From: a candidate division KSB1 bacterium
GTDB taxonomy: Bacteria > Zhuqueibacterota > JdFR-76 > DREG01
Assembly (NCBI GenBank): GCA_022566355.1
Contig: JADFJB010000029.1
Location: 1 to 38,984 of the forward strand
Direction of reading: 5' to 3'
DNA: 38,984 nucleotides
The position numbers and the translations under genes are program-made. A model generated the notes under the pieces. It had not been told where the DNA came from. It saw nothing but the letters and a program-made list of their open reading frames with translations, and did no database searches. Below, one piece after another: positions 26,195-34,817 of the stretch. How positions within the stretch are numbered: position 1 is the stretch's first letter; each line of letters starts with the position of its first letter.

Positions 26195-27514
26195 ATGGCT
26201 GATTTAGACATTCAAAGATTGCTGAAAGACACCCCCAATATAACAGATGAGATCGCTAGCCTTTTAAAGGAATTGCAAAAGGAATCTCTTGAAAAATCCA
26301 TGCTTCTTGAACTAAGCAAGAATATCAATTCAACTTTGAATTTAAATAATGTACTCAATTTAATATTTGATTATTTGAACCGGGTAATTCCTTTTGATGC
26401 TGCAGGAATATTCTTAATAGATCCGACTACCAATAAACTTATCCCCGAATCTATCCGTGGATATGATAAAGAGGCTGTAAAAAAAGCGCATTTAAAAGTA
26501 GGAAGAGGGCTAACAGGAGTGGTCGCGAGAGAAGGAAAAGGCATAATTTGTCCGGATACTTCCAAAGACCGGCTTTATGTAAACGTGAAAAACGAAACTC
26601 AGTCTGCAATGCTTGTGCCTCTTTTTGCAAAAGAAAAATTGATTGGAGTTTTAAATCTTGAATCAGATCGATTAAATGCGTTTAACCAAAAGGATTTTCA
26701 ACTTTTAACAGCTTTTGCAAATCATGCTGCAATTGCTCTTGATAATGCTCGCTTGCACCGGGAATTGTTAAAATCAAGGGACTTGGAAAGAGATCTAATA
26801 ATTGCGAGACAAATACAGGAGGCGATTTTACCCAAATCTTTGCCACAAGAAAATGGCTATGAGTTTGCAAGTTTTAACCTCCCTTCCAAAACGGTAAGTG
26901 GTGATTTGTATGATTTGGTTCGCCTTGCCAGTGGAAATATCGGAGTTGCGATTGGCGATGTTTCCGGCAAAGGAACTCCGGCAGCTATTTTAATGGCATC
27001 CTTATTTTCGACATATAAAAGCCTATTGCATGAGACGTTGTCTGTGCAAGAGACCATGGCATCGTTGAATAACTTGATCTATGAAACTACAATTGCAGAT
27101 ACTTATGCTACCTTTTTTTATGGCGAATTAAATCCCAAAACTCGAGATTTTATTTACACGAATGCGGGACATTTTCCACCAGTAATTATTCGAAAAAACG
27201 GCGGACTCATTGAATTAAAACAAGGCGGTACTGTACTTGGATTTATTCAGAATATGCCATACACCGAATCTAAAGTACAATTAATCCCCGGAGATATCGC
27301 ACTGTTTTATACGGATGGACTCATCGAAGCTCAAAATCCCAACGGTGATTTTTTTGAGCTGAATAATGTGATTGAAATTATTCAAGACAACTCACATTTA
27401 AGCGCTGCTGAATTAATTAATAAAATTACCTCCGAAATCTACCAGTTTAGTATGATCAATAGAGTTGAAGACGATTTAACTTTGATTGTTATTAAAGTTA
27501 ATGATAATGAGTAA
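26195..27514 (+). CDS. GAF-PP2C (SpoIIE-type) phosphatase
   Basis: A 439-residue soluble phosphatase. A short helical N-terminus leads to a GAF domain (about 45-185; YLNRVIPFDAAGIFLI, ARLHRELL at its end). The PP2C domain, about 200-437, opens with ARQIQEAILPKSLPQENG and has VSGDLYDLVRL, IGDVSGKGTPAAI, YTDGLIEAQN and VEDDLTLIVI. It stands apart from the STAS/kinase blocks, between moaE and the EF-G-like gene, so its target is unclear; a STAS protein encoded elsewhere or one of the two in this window is possible. AGGAAAGG-type sequence lies upstream of the ATG. Confidence 0.92.
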   Translation: MADLDIQRLLKDTPNITDEIASLLKELQKESLEKSMLLELSKNINSTLNLNNVLNLIFDYLNRVIPFDAAGIFLIDPTTNKLIPESIRGYDKEAVKKAHLKVGRGLTGVVAREGKGIICPDTSKDRLYVNVKNETQSAMLVPLFAKEKLIGVLNLESDRLNAFNQKDFQLLTAFANHAAIALDNARLHRELLKSRDLERDLIIARQIQEAILPKSLPQENGYEFASFNLPSKTVSGDLYDLVRLASGNIGVAIGDVSGKGTPAAILMASLFSTYKSLLHETLSVQETMASLNNLIYETTIADTYATFFYGELNPKTRDFIYTNAGHFPPVIIRKNGGLIELKQGGTVLGFIQNMPYTESKVQLIPGDIALFYTDGLIEAQNPNGDFFELNNVIEIIQDNSHLSAAELINKITSEIYQFSMINRVEDDLTLIVIKVNDNE

Positions 27515-27815
27515 ACTAAATTCCAATTCTTAACTTTAATTGATCCCCCAACACTGCATTTAAACATTATTTATTTTTAAGATTTTGTTTTTTGAAATCT
27601 TATTATGGTTTATAATTTTATTGATTTATAGATACTGATTTCTTAAAATTAACAGTTCTACTAATTTTATCTTAAATGATTGAGCGAATACAAAAATTTA
27701 CTCGAAATGATCAAAACCTTGCCTGAAGAAACTATTACCACAAATAAAATTATGATATCAAGATAATATGATTTCATTGAAAACTTAGGACTGGTTATTA
27801 AGATCGGAGGAAATA
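27515..27815. other. Intergenic region without a recognisable gene
   Basis: 301 bp of strongly AT-rich sequence. I see no repeat, hairpin terminator or small ORF of note. It ends with the Shine-Dalgarno CGGAGG at 27805-27810 for the GTG start at 27816, and should hold the promoter of the EF-G-like gene. Confidence 0.5.
27805..27810 (+). promoter_or_regulatory. Shine-Dalgarno that fixes a GTG start
   Basis: CGGAGG lies 5 bp before GTG at 27816, which opens the EF-G-like frame. It supports GTG over later ATGs, which would cut into the GTPase domain. Confidence 0.8.
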
Positions 27816-29906
27816 GTGAAGGAGTATTCAACTGAAAAATTAAGAAATATTGCTTTAATCTCCCACAGTGGGGTTGGTAAAACTTCCTTGGCTGAAGCCA
27901 TGGTATTTACATCGGGAGCGTCCAATCGCCTTGGCAAGATAGAGGATGGTACAACAATTTCTGATTATCACCCGGATGAGATTGAGCGCAAAATATCGAT
28001 TACATCATCGTTAATGAATGTAGAGTGGGGGGAATCAAAAATAAACATACTAGATACTCCTGGCTATTCCGATTTTATCGGTGAAGTTATCGGTTCTTTG
28101 CGAGTGGTTGAAACCTCCCTGGTTTTGCTAAATGCTGTTTCAGGTATTGAAGTTGGTACAGAACACGTTTGGGAAGCAGCGAGTGAGGTAAATTCTTCAA
28201 AAATATTTTTTGTGAATCAATTGGATAGGGAACATGCAAATTTTGAGAATATTCTAGACTCTTTACAAAAAAATTATGGAACAGGTGTTGTTGCAATTCA
28301 ATTTCCGACGAACAGTGGGGAAAGTTTTAATCAGTTTGTCGATTTATTTAGAATGAAATTGGTAACCTATGAAAAAGGTGGTTCGGGAAAACGGTCATCG
28401 GCTGAAATTCCTGCTGAGTTGCAAAACAAAGCCAACGAATTACGTGAAAAATTGGTCGAATCGGCAGCTGAAAGTGATGATAATTTATTAGAAAAGTTTT
28501 TTGATGTTGGCAAACTTACCGAAGGTGAAATGGTCCAGGGACTTAAGGCAGGGCTGGTCAACGGCAATATTTACCCTGTGCTTTGTGGTGCGGCTACGGA
28601 AAATATTGGGATTCATGAATTGTTAGATTTCATTGTGAAATTTGCACCTTCACCCACCGATGCGAAAGAATACCAAGGTAAAAATCCGGTTTCAGGTGCT
28701 GAAATCAGTAATCCTATTTCTACCGATTCACCACTGGCTGCATTGGTTTTTAAGACTGAAACAGAGCCTCATGTAGGAGAGTTTGCATTTATAAAAGTAT
28801 ATGGTGGTGTTATTAAAGTTGGTGAAGAAGTTTATAATCCAAACAGAAAATCAAGTGAAAGAATAGGGCAGCTATTTTTGATTAATGGTCATAACCGAAA
28901 CGATATGAATAAGGTGGCTGCAGGAGATATTGGCGCTGTGGTTAAATTAAAAAATACGCATACCGCAGATACTTTATGCTCTAAAAACAATCCTATTCAA
29001 TTGGCCAATATAAAATATCCAATGCCAAGTATTCGTGCAGCGGTGGTGACAAAATCAAAAGGAGATGAAGATAAGATCTCAGCCGGACTTACCACTTTAC
29101 ATGAAGAAGATCCCACTTTTGTCGCCGGATACGATCCGGAATTACGGCAGACAATTATCCAGGGCCAGGGAGAACTTCATCTTGCTATAGTTTTAAAACG
29201 ATTGAAAGAAAAATTTGGTGTTGAAGTGGAATTAATAGAACCAAAAATTCCATATCGAGAAACACTTAAAGGATCCGCACAAACACAATATAAACATAAA
29301 AAACAATCTGGAGGCCGTGGACAATATGGTGAGGTTTATATTAAATTAGAACCACAACGCCATGGAAAAGGATACGAGTTTGTGAATGCAATAGTTGGTG
29401 GTTCTATCCCGAGTAAGTTTATACCTGCAGTGGATAAGGGAATCCAAGAATCCATGGTGGAAGGTCCATTGGCGGGTTGCAATGTTGTGGATTTGAAGGC
29501 TACTCTTTATGATGGCTCCTATCATAATGTAGATTCTTCGGAGATGGCTTTTAAAATTGCAGGATTAATGGCTTTTAAAAAAGCATTCATGGAAGCAAAG
29601 CCATTGCTATTGGAGCCCATTTATGATGTGACAGTGCGTGTTCCTGAAGATTTCCTGGGTGATGTAATGGGAGATCTTTCCAGTCGACGTGGAAAAATAA
29701 TGGGCGTTGATTCCGATGGAAATTTTCAAATCGTTAATGCAAAAGTCCCATTGGCTGAATTGTATCGATATTCCACAAGTTTGCGATCATTAACGCAAGG
29801 TAGGGGATTCCACAAACGTAAATTTTCGAGTTACGAAGAAATCCCGGGTGATGTCGCAGAAAAAGTAATTCAAACTGCCAAAGAACAAAAAGAATCAGAG
29901 AAATAA
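27816..29906 (+). CDS. fusA: Elongation factor G-like GTPase (EF-G-2 type)
   Basis: A 696-residue five-domain translational GTPase. The P-loop is SHSGVGKTSLAEA; the switch I region reads SDYHPDEIERKISI, where classic EF-G has ERGITI; G3 is LDTPGYSDF; G4 is NQLD, not NKxD. Later domains include GGRGQYGEVYIKLEP and EPIYDVTVRVPEDFLGDVMG, followed by SSRRGKIMG. These differences fit the EF-G-like paralogue group (EF-G-2) better than the main elongation factor, so the symbol is used loosely. The stop overlaps the next gene's ATG by one base. It may act in ribosome recycling or under special conditions; this is inferred. Confidence 0.88.
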   Translation: MKEYSTEKLRNIALISHSGVGKTSLAEAMVFTSGASNRLGKIEDGTTISDYHPDEIERKISITSSLMNVEWGESKINILDTPGYSDFIGEVIGSLRVVETSLVLLNAVSGIEVGTEHVWEAASEVNSSKIFFVNQLDREHANFENILDSLQKNYGTGVVAIQFPTNSGESFNQFVDLFRMKLVTYEKGGSGKRSSAEIPAELQNKANELREKLVESAAESDDNLLEKFFDVGKLTEGEMVQGLKAGLVNGNIYPVLCGAATENIGIHELLDFIVKFAPSPTDAKEYQGKNPVSGAEISNPISTDSPLAALVFKTETEPHVGEFAFIKVYGGVIKVGEEVYNPNRKSSERIGQLFLINGHNRNDMNKVAAGDIGAVVKLKNTHTADTLCSKNNPIQLANIKYPMPSIRAAVVTKSKGDEDKISAGLTTLHEEDPTFVAGYDPELRQTIIQGQGELHLAIVLKRLKEKFGVEVELIEPKIPYRETLKGSAQTQYKHKKQSGGRGQYGEVYIKLEPQRHGKGYEFVNAIVGGSIPSKFIPAVDKGIQESMVEGPLAGCNVVDLKATLYDGSYHNVDSSEMAFKIAGLMAFKKAFMEAKPLLLEPIYDVTVRVPEDFLGDVMGDLSSRRGKIMGVDSDGNFQIVNAKVPLAELYRYSTSLRSLTQGRGFHKRKFSSYEEIPGDVAEKVIQTAKEQKESEK

Positions 29907-30406
29907 TGATGGATAGATTGTGGGCCCCATGGCGACTTCAATACATTAAATCTGCAGATCGCATCAACGAGGAAGGTTGTATTTTTTGTGATCTTCCTGC
30001 TCAAGACCCGGAAAATGATCGAGAAAATCTAATCCTCCAACGCGCAATACATTCTTTTATTATTATGAACAAATTCCCCTATAATGGTGGCCATTTAATG
30101 ATTGTTCCATACAAGCATACGAATCGTTTTGATGAGCTCAATTCAGATGAAAAATTGGAACTCATGAATTTGCTCGAGGATTCTATGGAGGCATTTGCAA
30201 ATACCTTTGAACCACATGGGTATAACATTGGAATGAACCTTGGCAGAGTCGCTGGTGCGGGAATAAAAGATCATTTGCATTTTCATATCGTTCCGCGATG
30301 GAATGGCGACACAAATTTTATGCCGGTGATAGGAAAAACAAAAGTGATTTCAGTAGGTCTTGACGAAGTTTGGGAAACACTTCATAAACAATTTAATCTT
30401 AGCTGA
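29906..30406 (+). CDS. HIT family nucleotide-binding hydrolase
   Basis: A 166-residue histidine-triad protein. The HIT motif is HLHFHIVPRW (H-x-H-x-H), and the N-terminus LWAPWRLQYIKSADRINEEG plus CIFCDLPAQDP are typical of the AP4A phosphorylase-like HIT branch. It would cleave dinucleoside polyphosphates or nucleoside phosphoramidates. The ATG shares its first base with the TAA stop of the EF-G-like gene, so the two are translationally coupled; a second ATG is at 29909. The HIT gene is followed immediately by a moeB relic on the other strand. Confidence 0.93.
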   Translation: MMDRLWAPWRLQYIKSADRINEEGCIFCDLPAQDPENDRENLILQRAIHSFIIMNKFPYNGGHLMIVPYKHTNRFDELNSDEKLELMNLLEDSMEAFANTFEPHGYNIGMNLGRVAGAGIKDHLHFHIVPRWNGDTNFMPVIGKTKVISVGLDEVWETLHKQFNLS

Positions 30407-30434
30407 TGGGAACTAATATTTAGGCATACTATCG

Positions 30435-30741
30435 TTAACTCCTGAAAGAAACTTCTATGCCGACTTTAACTTCGACTGTCCGATATTTGCAGTTGAGTTC
30501 ATGGCTTGCCTCCGTAAATTAGATTCTTCTACTACATCAAATTCTACTAATTCTATTTTTTCCCAAATCCTGTTGCTGCCAGGTGTATTGCAAGTGGGGA
30601 TTCCAACCTCTTTCACCAATCAGTGATATGCTTGCGTCTTTAAGTTTTTTTTTGCCTACCTATACCAACTTCTGGTAAAACAAGATGGCGGCTGTAACAC
30701 CGTATCTCATCGTGTGAAAAGTTTTTGTAAATTTCATCTTC
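30435..30741 (-). pseudogene. moeB: Decayed moeB/thiF-like fragment
   Basis: Read on the minus strand from 30741, the DNA encodes NFSHDEIRCYSRHLVLPEVG, the start of a MoeB/ThiF E1-like protein. A run of nine A residues (30645-30653, one too many) shifts the frame. In the next frame LKDASISLIG follows, then after a further shift LESPLAIHLAATGFG, then after another ELVEFDVVEESNLRRQ and STANIGQSKLKSA with a TAG stop. The homology ends near 30435, next to the HIT gene, after only about 100 codons of a usual 240-380. The 5' end is broken by the MITE at 30742-30852. In function it would have adenylylated MoaD. Confidence 0.85.
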
Positions 30742-30852
30742 TGAGTCTACTCTAATAACCGATTCAATCGCTTTTCTAAAAACATTGATACATAAAAACA
30801 AATACTTATGAGAGCGATGGAATCGGTATCCCACCTTTTTAGAATGAACTCA
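30742..30852. mobile_element. MITE-like palindromic element, copy 2
   Basis: A 111-bp reverse-complement copy of 28-139, with ends TGAGTCTACTCTAATAA and TTTTAGAATGAACTCA and inner arms CCGATTCAATCGCTTT and AGCGATGGAATCGG. It is flanked by a 5-bp direct repeat TCTTC (30737-30741 and 30853-30857), consistent with a target duplication. It abuts the first readable codons of the moeB relic, so its insertion may have removed that gene's start or promoter. Confidence 0.85.
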
Positions 30853-31068
30853 TCTTCTGATTCTTATTTAATTCTAATGAAAAAACTTCAGTTTTTTTGC
30901 AGAAAATCATAAAACTGTTTCAGGTACGGAAACAGGTATTCAAAAACAACCCACAATGAAGATTGTCACTTTTTCAAAGAATATCTCGCCATTCTACCAT
31001 CTAGATAGTATATTATTTCCGTTCAGTTAATATTAGCTAATTGATTGTTAAACACTTGAGCCATTGGC

Positions 31069-31248
31069 ATGAATACTAATAACGAAAAAATTCATTGGCA
31101 ATGTTCGTATTTCCATTTTTCCGAGTGTTTTATTTTTGTTCATGGACATTATCAATGCGTAGACTGTAAGCTTGTTGAACCCTGCTGCAACGGAGAAGTT
31201 AGTCGGAAACGCATAGAAAATGATAAGTGGGGATCAATAAAATCATAA
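31069..31248 (+). CDS. Small Cys-rich protein, putative metal-binding
   Basis: A 59-codon frame starting at ATG 31069 and ending at TAA 31246-31248. It has six cysteines (12, 20, 30, 33, 39, 40) and three histidines around HGHYQCVDCKLVEPCCNGE; the C-x2-C plus C-C spacing looks like a metal-binding knuckle. I do not recognise a named family. Codon use resembles nearby genes and the frame is uninterrupted, but there is no strong Shine-Dalgarno (only CTTGAG upstream). It lies 64 bp before the receptor-like kinase. It may be a real small protein or a relic; confidence is moderate. Confidence 0.5.
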   Translation: MNTNNEKIHWQCSYFHFSECFIFVHGHYQCVDCKLVEPCCNGEVSRKRIENDKWGSIKS

Positions 31249-31312
31249 TCTAACCCAAATATTGATCCACTCGAGTTGAAACTTGGGAAATAAACAAAGC
31301 AGATTTTCAGCT

Positions 31313-34300
31313 ATGATTGGTACTCAGTTTGACCATTATATCATTGAAAAGAAAATTGGCGAAGGAGGGATGAGTGAAGTCTATCTGGCAAATGACACCC
31401 GATTACTTCGCCCTGTCGCTATCAAAATTCTTTCTTCCAAATTACTCCAGAATGAAGAAAATCGACTCAGGTTTATCCGCGAGGCTCGGGCGGCATCGGC
31501 TTTAAACCATCCAAATATTTGCACGGTTTATGATGTCGGTCATCAAAAGGGGATCAATTATATTGTTATGGAATTTGTTGATGGAAAAACCTTGCGGGAA
31601 ATATTGAATGAACGAAATTTCTTGCCGGAATCAGAAGTGATAAACCTGAGTTTTAGAATTTGTTCTGCTTTAGAAGCTGCACACAATAAAGGGATTATTC
31701 ACCGGGACATCAAACCGGATAATATAATGATCACTCGAGAAGGTTATGTGAAAGTTATGGACTTCGGTTTGGCGAAACTTGCTTCCGATTCAATCGAATC
31801 CGATCTCGGTGACAAAAAATATATCCAAATAAAAAAGGAACTCGCTCTTACTAAAGATACTTTGGCCTTAAGCGGCATAATGGGGACAGTTTCTTACATG
31901 TCGCCAGAACAGGCACAAGGCAAAACACTGGATTCCCGGACAGATATATTTTCATTTGGAGTTGTTCTGTATGAAGCCTTGACAGGTAATTTACCATTCA
32001 AAGCAAAATCAAATATCACAACCTTATCAAAAATCATCGAAGATGAACCACCAGGTATTCAACTAGTGAATAAAAATATTTCACCTGAAATGTCCGGAAT
32101 GGTAAACAAGCTGCTAAAAAAAAATGTTGGTGAAAGATATCAGAACTTTTTAGTTTTCATAAGTGATCTCAACAAATTGGAAAAGAAAACCTCTAACCCT
32201 CAAAAAAGATCATTGATTTTTTGGCCGCTAATAGCCGCTGTTTTTTTTGTAACTGTATTCGTCACCCTCTTTATGTTTAAGGAACAAAGCAAGGTTGAAG
32301 CTCAATCCGTCAATTTTTTATACGATTTCGGTTTCCCCGGAATCGGTGCAGGACAATTTGACCAACCCGCTGGTCTAGCCTTTAACAATTCAGGGGATTT
32401 AGTCATTGTGGATAAAATGAATCATCGTATCCAGACATTCGATTTGATGGGCAATTTTGTCTCTGAATTTGGCGCATTTGGATCAGAGGACGGCAATTTT
32501 AATCAGCCCACTGGAGTTGCGATCAACAGCTCAAGTAATATTTTGATTACCGATACATTCAATCATCGCGTTCAGGTATTTGATTCTTTTGGCAATTTTC
32601 TGTTTAAATTTGGTAGTGAATGTACAGTTGAAATAGATGAAAGCTGTGTTGACCCGGATGGTGCCGGACCATTGGAGCCGGGAGATGTCCAATTTGACCG
32701 CCCATACGGCGTCGCGGTGGATCACTCAAATAATATCATCATTGCAGATCTCTTCAACAATCGCATCCAGGTATTTGATCCTTCCGGAAAATATTTATTC
32801 AAGTTTGGCGGTCCTTGTATTATAAGGAACGGACAGTATTGTGTTGATTTTGATGGTTCAGGTCCCCTGGAATTGGGTGATGGACAATTTATGAATCCGT
32901 CTGGTGTGGTTGTGAATGACTCCGGTAATATTATCGTGCTTGAGTTTCAGAATTGTCGTGTCCAGGTATTTGATTCATCCGGCCGTTTTCTCTTCAAATT
33001 TGGCGAGTTAGGTTCCGGTGAAGGTCAATTTAATTTACCTACGGGAATCACGTTAGATAATGAGGACGATATTATCGTTACGGATTCAGGCAATAATCGC
33101 ATCCAGGTGTTCGATTCATCCGGCAATTATCTCTACCAGTTCGGTGTTCAGGGCTCCGGGGAAGGGGATCTCAATAATCCGGTTAGCACGCTAGTAGATG
33201 ATTATGGCAATATGGTGGTTTCCGATGCGAATAATAACCGTATTCAGGTTTTTGGAAATCCAATCTTTACAAAAGTAACATCCCAGGTTGGTTTAAAATC
33301 GTTACCTGTTGGGTTGAGGTTTGGAATCTTTGATTTTGACAATGATGACAACCTGGACCTCTACATCCAAATGAAAGATGTGCCCAGCGTTCTTTACCGA
33401 AATAATGGTGAAAACAAAGGGTATTCATTCACAAATATTTCATCCTCTACTGGACTAGACAAAGTATCAGGAGCACATTCGGGAGCAAGCCTTATTGATT
33501 ATGATAACGATGGTTTTGTAGATATATTTGTCACAGCCCATGGCGCCAAAATTCTTTATAGAAATAAAGGTAATGGAACGTTTGAAGATGTTTCTGATGT
33601 TTCCGGGGTTTCCGGAATCACCAATGAAGACAGATCCACTCATAATGCCTTTGGCGATTACAACAACGACGGTTATCTCGATCTGTTTCTCTCCAATGAT
33701 ACCAGCCGTGCAGCTGTCTTATACAAGAATAACGGCCCGCCGCAATGGCAATTTACAGACGTTACAGCAAAATCAAACATCGTTTTCAAGGGCTGGGCTC
33801 ATGGATGTGTTTTTGTGGATTACGACAATGACGGCGACCAGGATCTCTACATATCTACCTATTATGGTAATAACGTCTTATATAGGAACGACGGTAATGG
33901 TACCTTTACGGATGTTGCCCCGCTTGTGGGTCTTGCAATAGGGGAGCGGAGTCGAGGAACTGTCTTTGGCGATTATGACAACGACGGTGATCTGGATCTT
34001 TACGTTACCCGGGGCGTATTTCATACGGCATATTCGAATTTTCTCTTGCGCAATGATGGACCACCTGATTACACTTTTACAGATGTTACTTTCGAAGCTG
34101 GGGTCGGCGATAGTGGAGATGGCGGTGATTCTGCTTTTGGCGATTTTGACAATGACGGCGACCTTGATATCATTGTGGCTAATATGAACAACCAGGCAAA
34201 TGTACTTTATCGCAATAACGGCAACGGAACATTTACTAATGTGACTAAACTGGCTGGGGTATCTAATCCATTAAATATAGATCTTATCGCATTTGGGGAT

Positions 34301-34741
34301 TATAATAATGATGGTTTTCTCGATCTCTATGCTCTAATTGGGAATAATAACATTCTTTACCGGAATAGAGCGACGTCAAAGCATTGGCTAAAGATCAAAT
34401 TGGTTGGCACAAAAAGTAATCGGGACGGTTTTGGTGCAAGAATTATTGTAAGTACCGGCGATTTAAAACAGATGAGGTATGTCGACGGCGGAGATTTTGG
34501 GGGTGGATTTCAAAGCTCTCAGCCCATTCATTTTGGCCTTGGAACTGCGGAAAGTGTAGATCGAATCGAAGTGAAATGGCCAAGTGGTATTGTTACAGTC
34601 TTGGATGACGTACCAGTCAACCAGATGCTGACAATTGTGGAAGGAGATAGCCGTTGTCACACAAACCCCGATTCAATCGCTTTAAGCGATGGAATCGGTA
34701 ACAACCTGGCTCAAAGTAATATCCGTAAAGAGGAAACGTAG
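31313..34741 (+). CDS. Receptor-like Ser/Thr kinase with NHL and CRTAC ectodomain
   Basis: A 1142-residue PknB-type kinase fused to a large extracytoplasmic part. The kinase is residues about 6-290: GEGGMSEVYLA loop, K38 (VAIK), D132 (HRDIKPDN), D150 (DFGLAK) and GTVSYMSPEQAQG. One membrane segment follows (FWPLIAAVFFVTVFVTLFMF, about 303-325). Then come NHL propeller repeats to about 655 (for example GQFDQPAGLAFNNSGDLVIV, and NRIQVFD-like ends), FG-GAP/VCBS repeats (DYDNDG, YRNKGNGTF) and an ASPIC/UnbV domain (HWLKIKLVGTKSNRDGFGAR). The last 25 or so residues are encoded by a REP-like hairpin repeat. ATG 31313 is preferred because this kinase family usually begins MIGT; TTG at 31283 would add 10 residues. 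Confidence 0.9.
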   Translation: MIGTQFDHYIIEKKIGEGGMSEVYLANDTRLLRPVAIKILSSKLLQNEENRLRFIREARAASALNHPNICTVYDVGHQKGINYIVMEFVDGKTLREILNERNFLPESEVINLSFRICSALEAAHNKGIIHRDIKPDNIMITREGYVKVMDFGLAKLASDSIESDLGDKKYIQIKKELALTKDTLALSGIMGTVSYMSPEQAQGKTLDSRTDIFSFGVVLYEALTGNLPFKAKSNITTLSKIIEDEPPGIQLVNKNISPEMSGMVNKLLKKNVGERYQNFLVFISDLNKLEKKTSNPQKRSLIFWPLIAAVFFVTVFVTLFMFKEQSKVEAQSVNFLYDFGFPGIGAGQFDQPAGLAFNNSGDLVIVDKMNHRIQTFDLMGNFVSEFGAFGSEDGNFNQPTGVAINSSSNILITDTFNHRVQVFDSFGNFLFKFGSECTVEIDESCVDPDGAGPLEPGDVQFDRPYGVAVDHSNNIIIADLFNNRIQVFDPSGKYLFKFGGPCIIRNGQYCVDFDGSGPLELGDGQFMNPSGVVVNDSGNIIVLEFQNCRVQVFDSSGRFLFKFGELGSGEGQFNLPTGITLDNEDDIIVTDSGNNRIQVFDSSGNYLYQFGVQGSGEGDLNNPVSTLVDDYGNMVVSDANNNRIQVFGNPIFTKVTSQVGLKSLPVGLRFGIFDFDNDDNLDLYIQMKDVPSVLYRNNGENKGYSFTNISSSTGLDKVSGAHSGASLIDYDNDGFVDIFVTAHGAKILYRNKGNGTFEDVSDVSGVSGITNEDRSTHNAFGDYNNDGYLDLFLSNDTSRAAVLYKNNGPPQWQFTDVTAKSNIVFKGWAHGCVFVDYDNDGDQDLYISTYYGNNVLYRNDGNGTFTDVAPLVGLAIGERSRGTVFGDYDNDGDLDLYVTRGVFHTAYSNFLLRNDGPPDYTFTDVTFEAGVGDSGDGGDSAFGDFDNDGDLDIIVANMNNQANVLYRNNGNGTFTNVTKLAGVSNPLNIDLIAFGDYNNDGFLDLYALIGNNNILYRNRATSKHWLKIKLVGTKSNRDGFGARIIVSTGDLKQMRYVDGGDFGGGFQSSQPIHFGLGTAESVDRIEVKWPSGIVTVLDDVPVNQMLTIVEGDSRCHTNPDSIALSDGIGNNLAQSNIRKEET
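34668..34698. repeat. 31-bp palindromic REP-like hairpin, copy 1 (inside kinase gene)
   Basis: Arms CCGATTCAATCGCTT and AAGCGATGGAATCGG with no more than a few bases of loop, identical to the copies at 35002 and 35411. It is read in frame by the receptor-like kinase gene (peptide PDSIALSDGIG) shortly before its stop. Confidence 0.9.
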
Positions 34742-34807
34742 CTTCAAAAAAAAACACAAAACTGAATGAGTTAAATGCAACCAAATCGATGGAAGCGATT
34801 GCATCGG
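34697..34807. repeat. About 115-bp repeat unit A
   Basis: This unit (GGTAACAACC ... AGTAATATCCGTAAAGA ... TGAATGAGTTAAATGCAACC ... GATTGCATCGG) recurs at 35440-35558 and 35557-35673. Its hairpin part (34787-34807) lacks nine bases of one arm, leaving CGAT then GGAAGCGATTGCATCGG. It supplies the stop codon of the receptor-like kinase. Confidence 0.8.
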
Positions 34808-34817
34808 GGAGATAGGA

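Noticed and set aside
30640-30834. 64-codon minus-strand frame read as a small gene
   Set aside because: It joins MITE sequence to the first codons of the moeB relic and stops at a frameshift, so it is not an independent gene.
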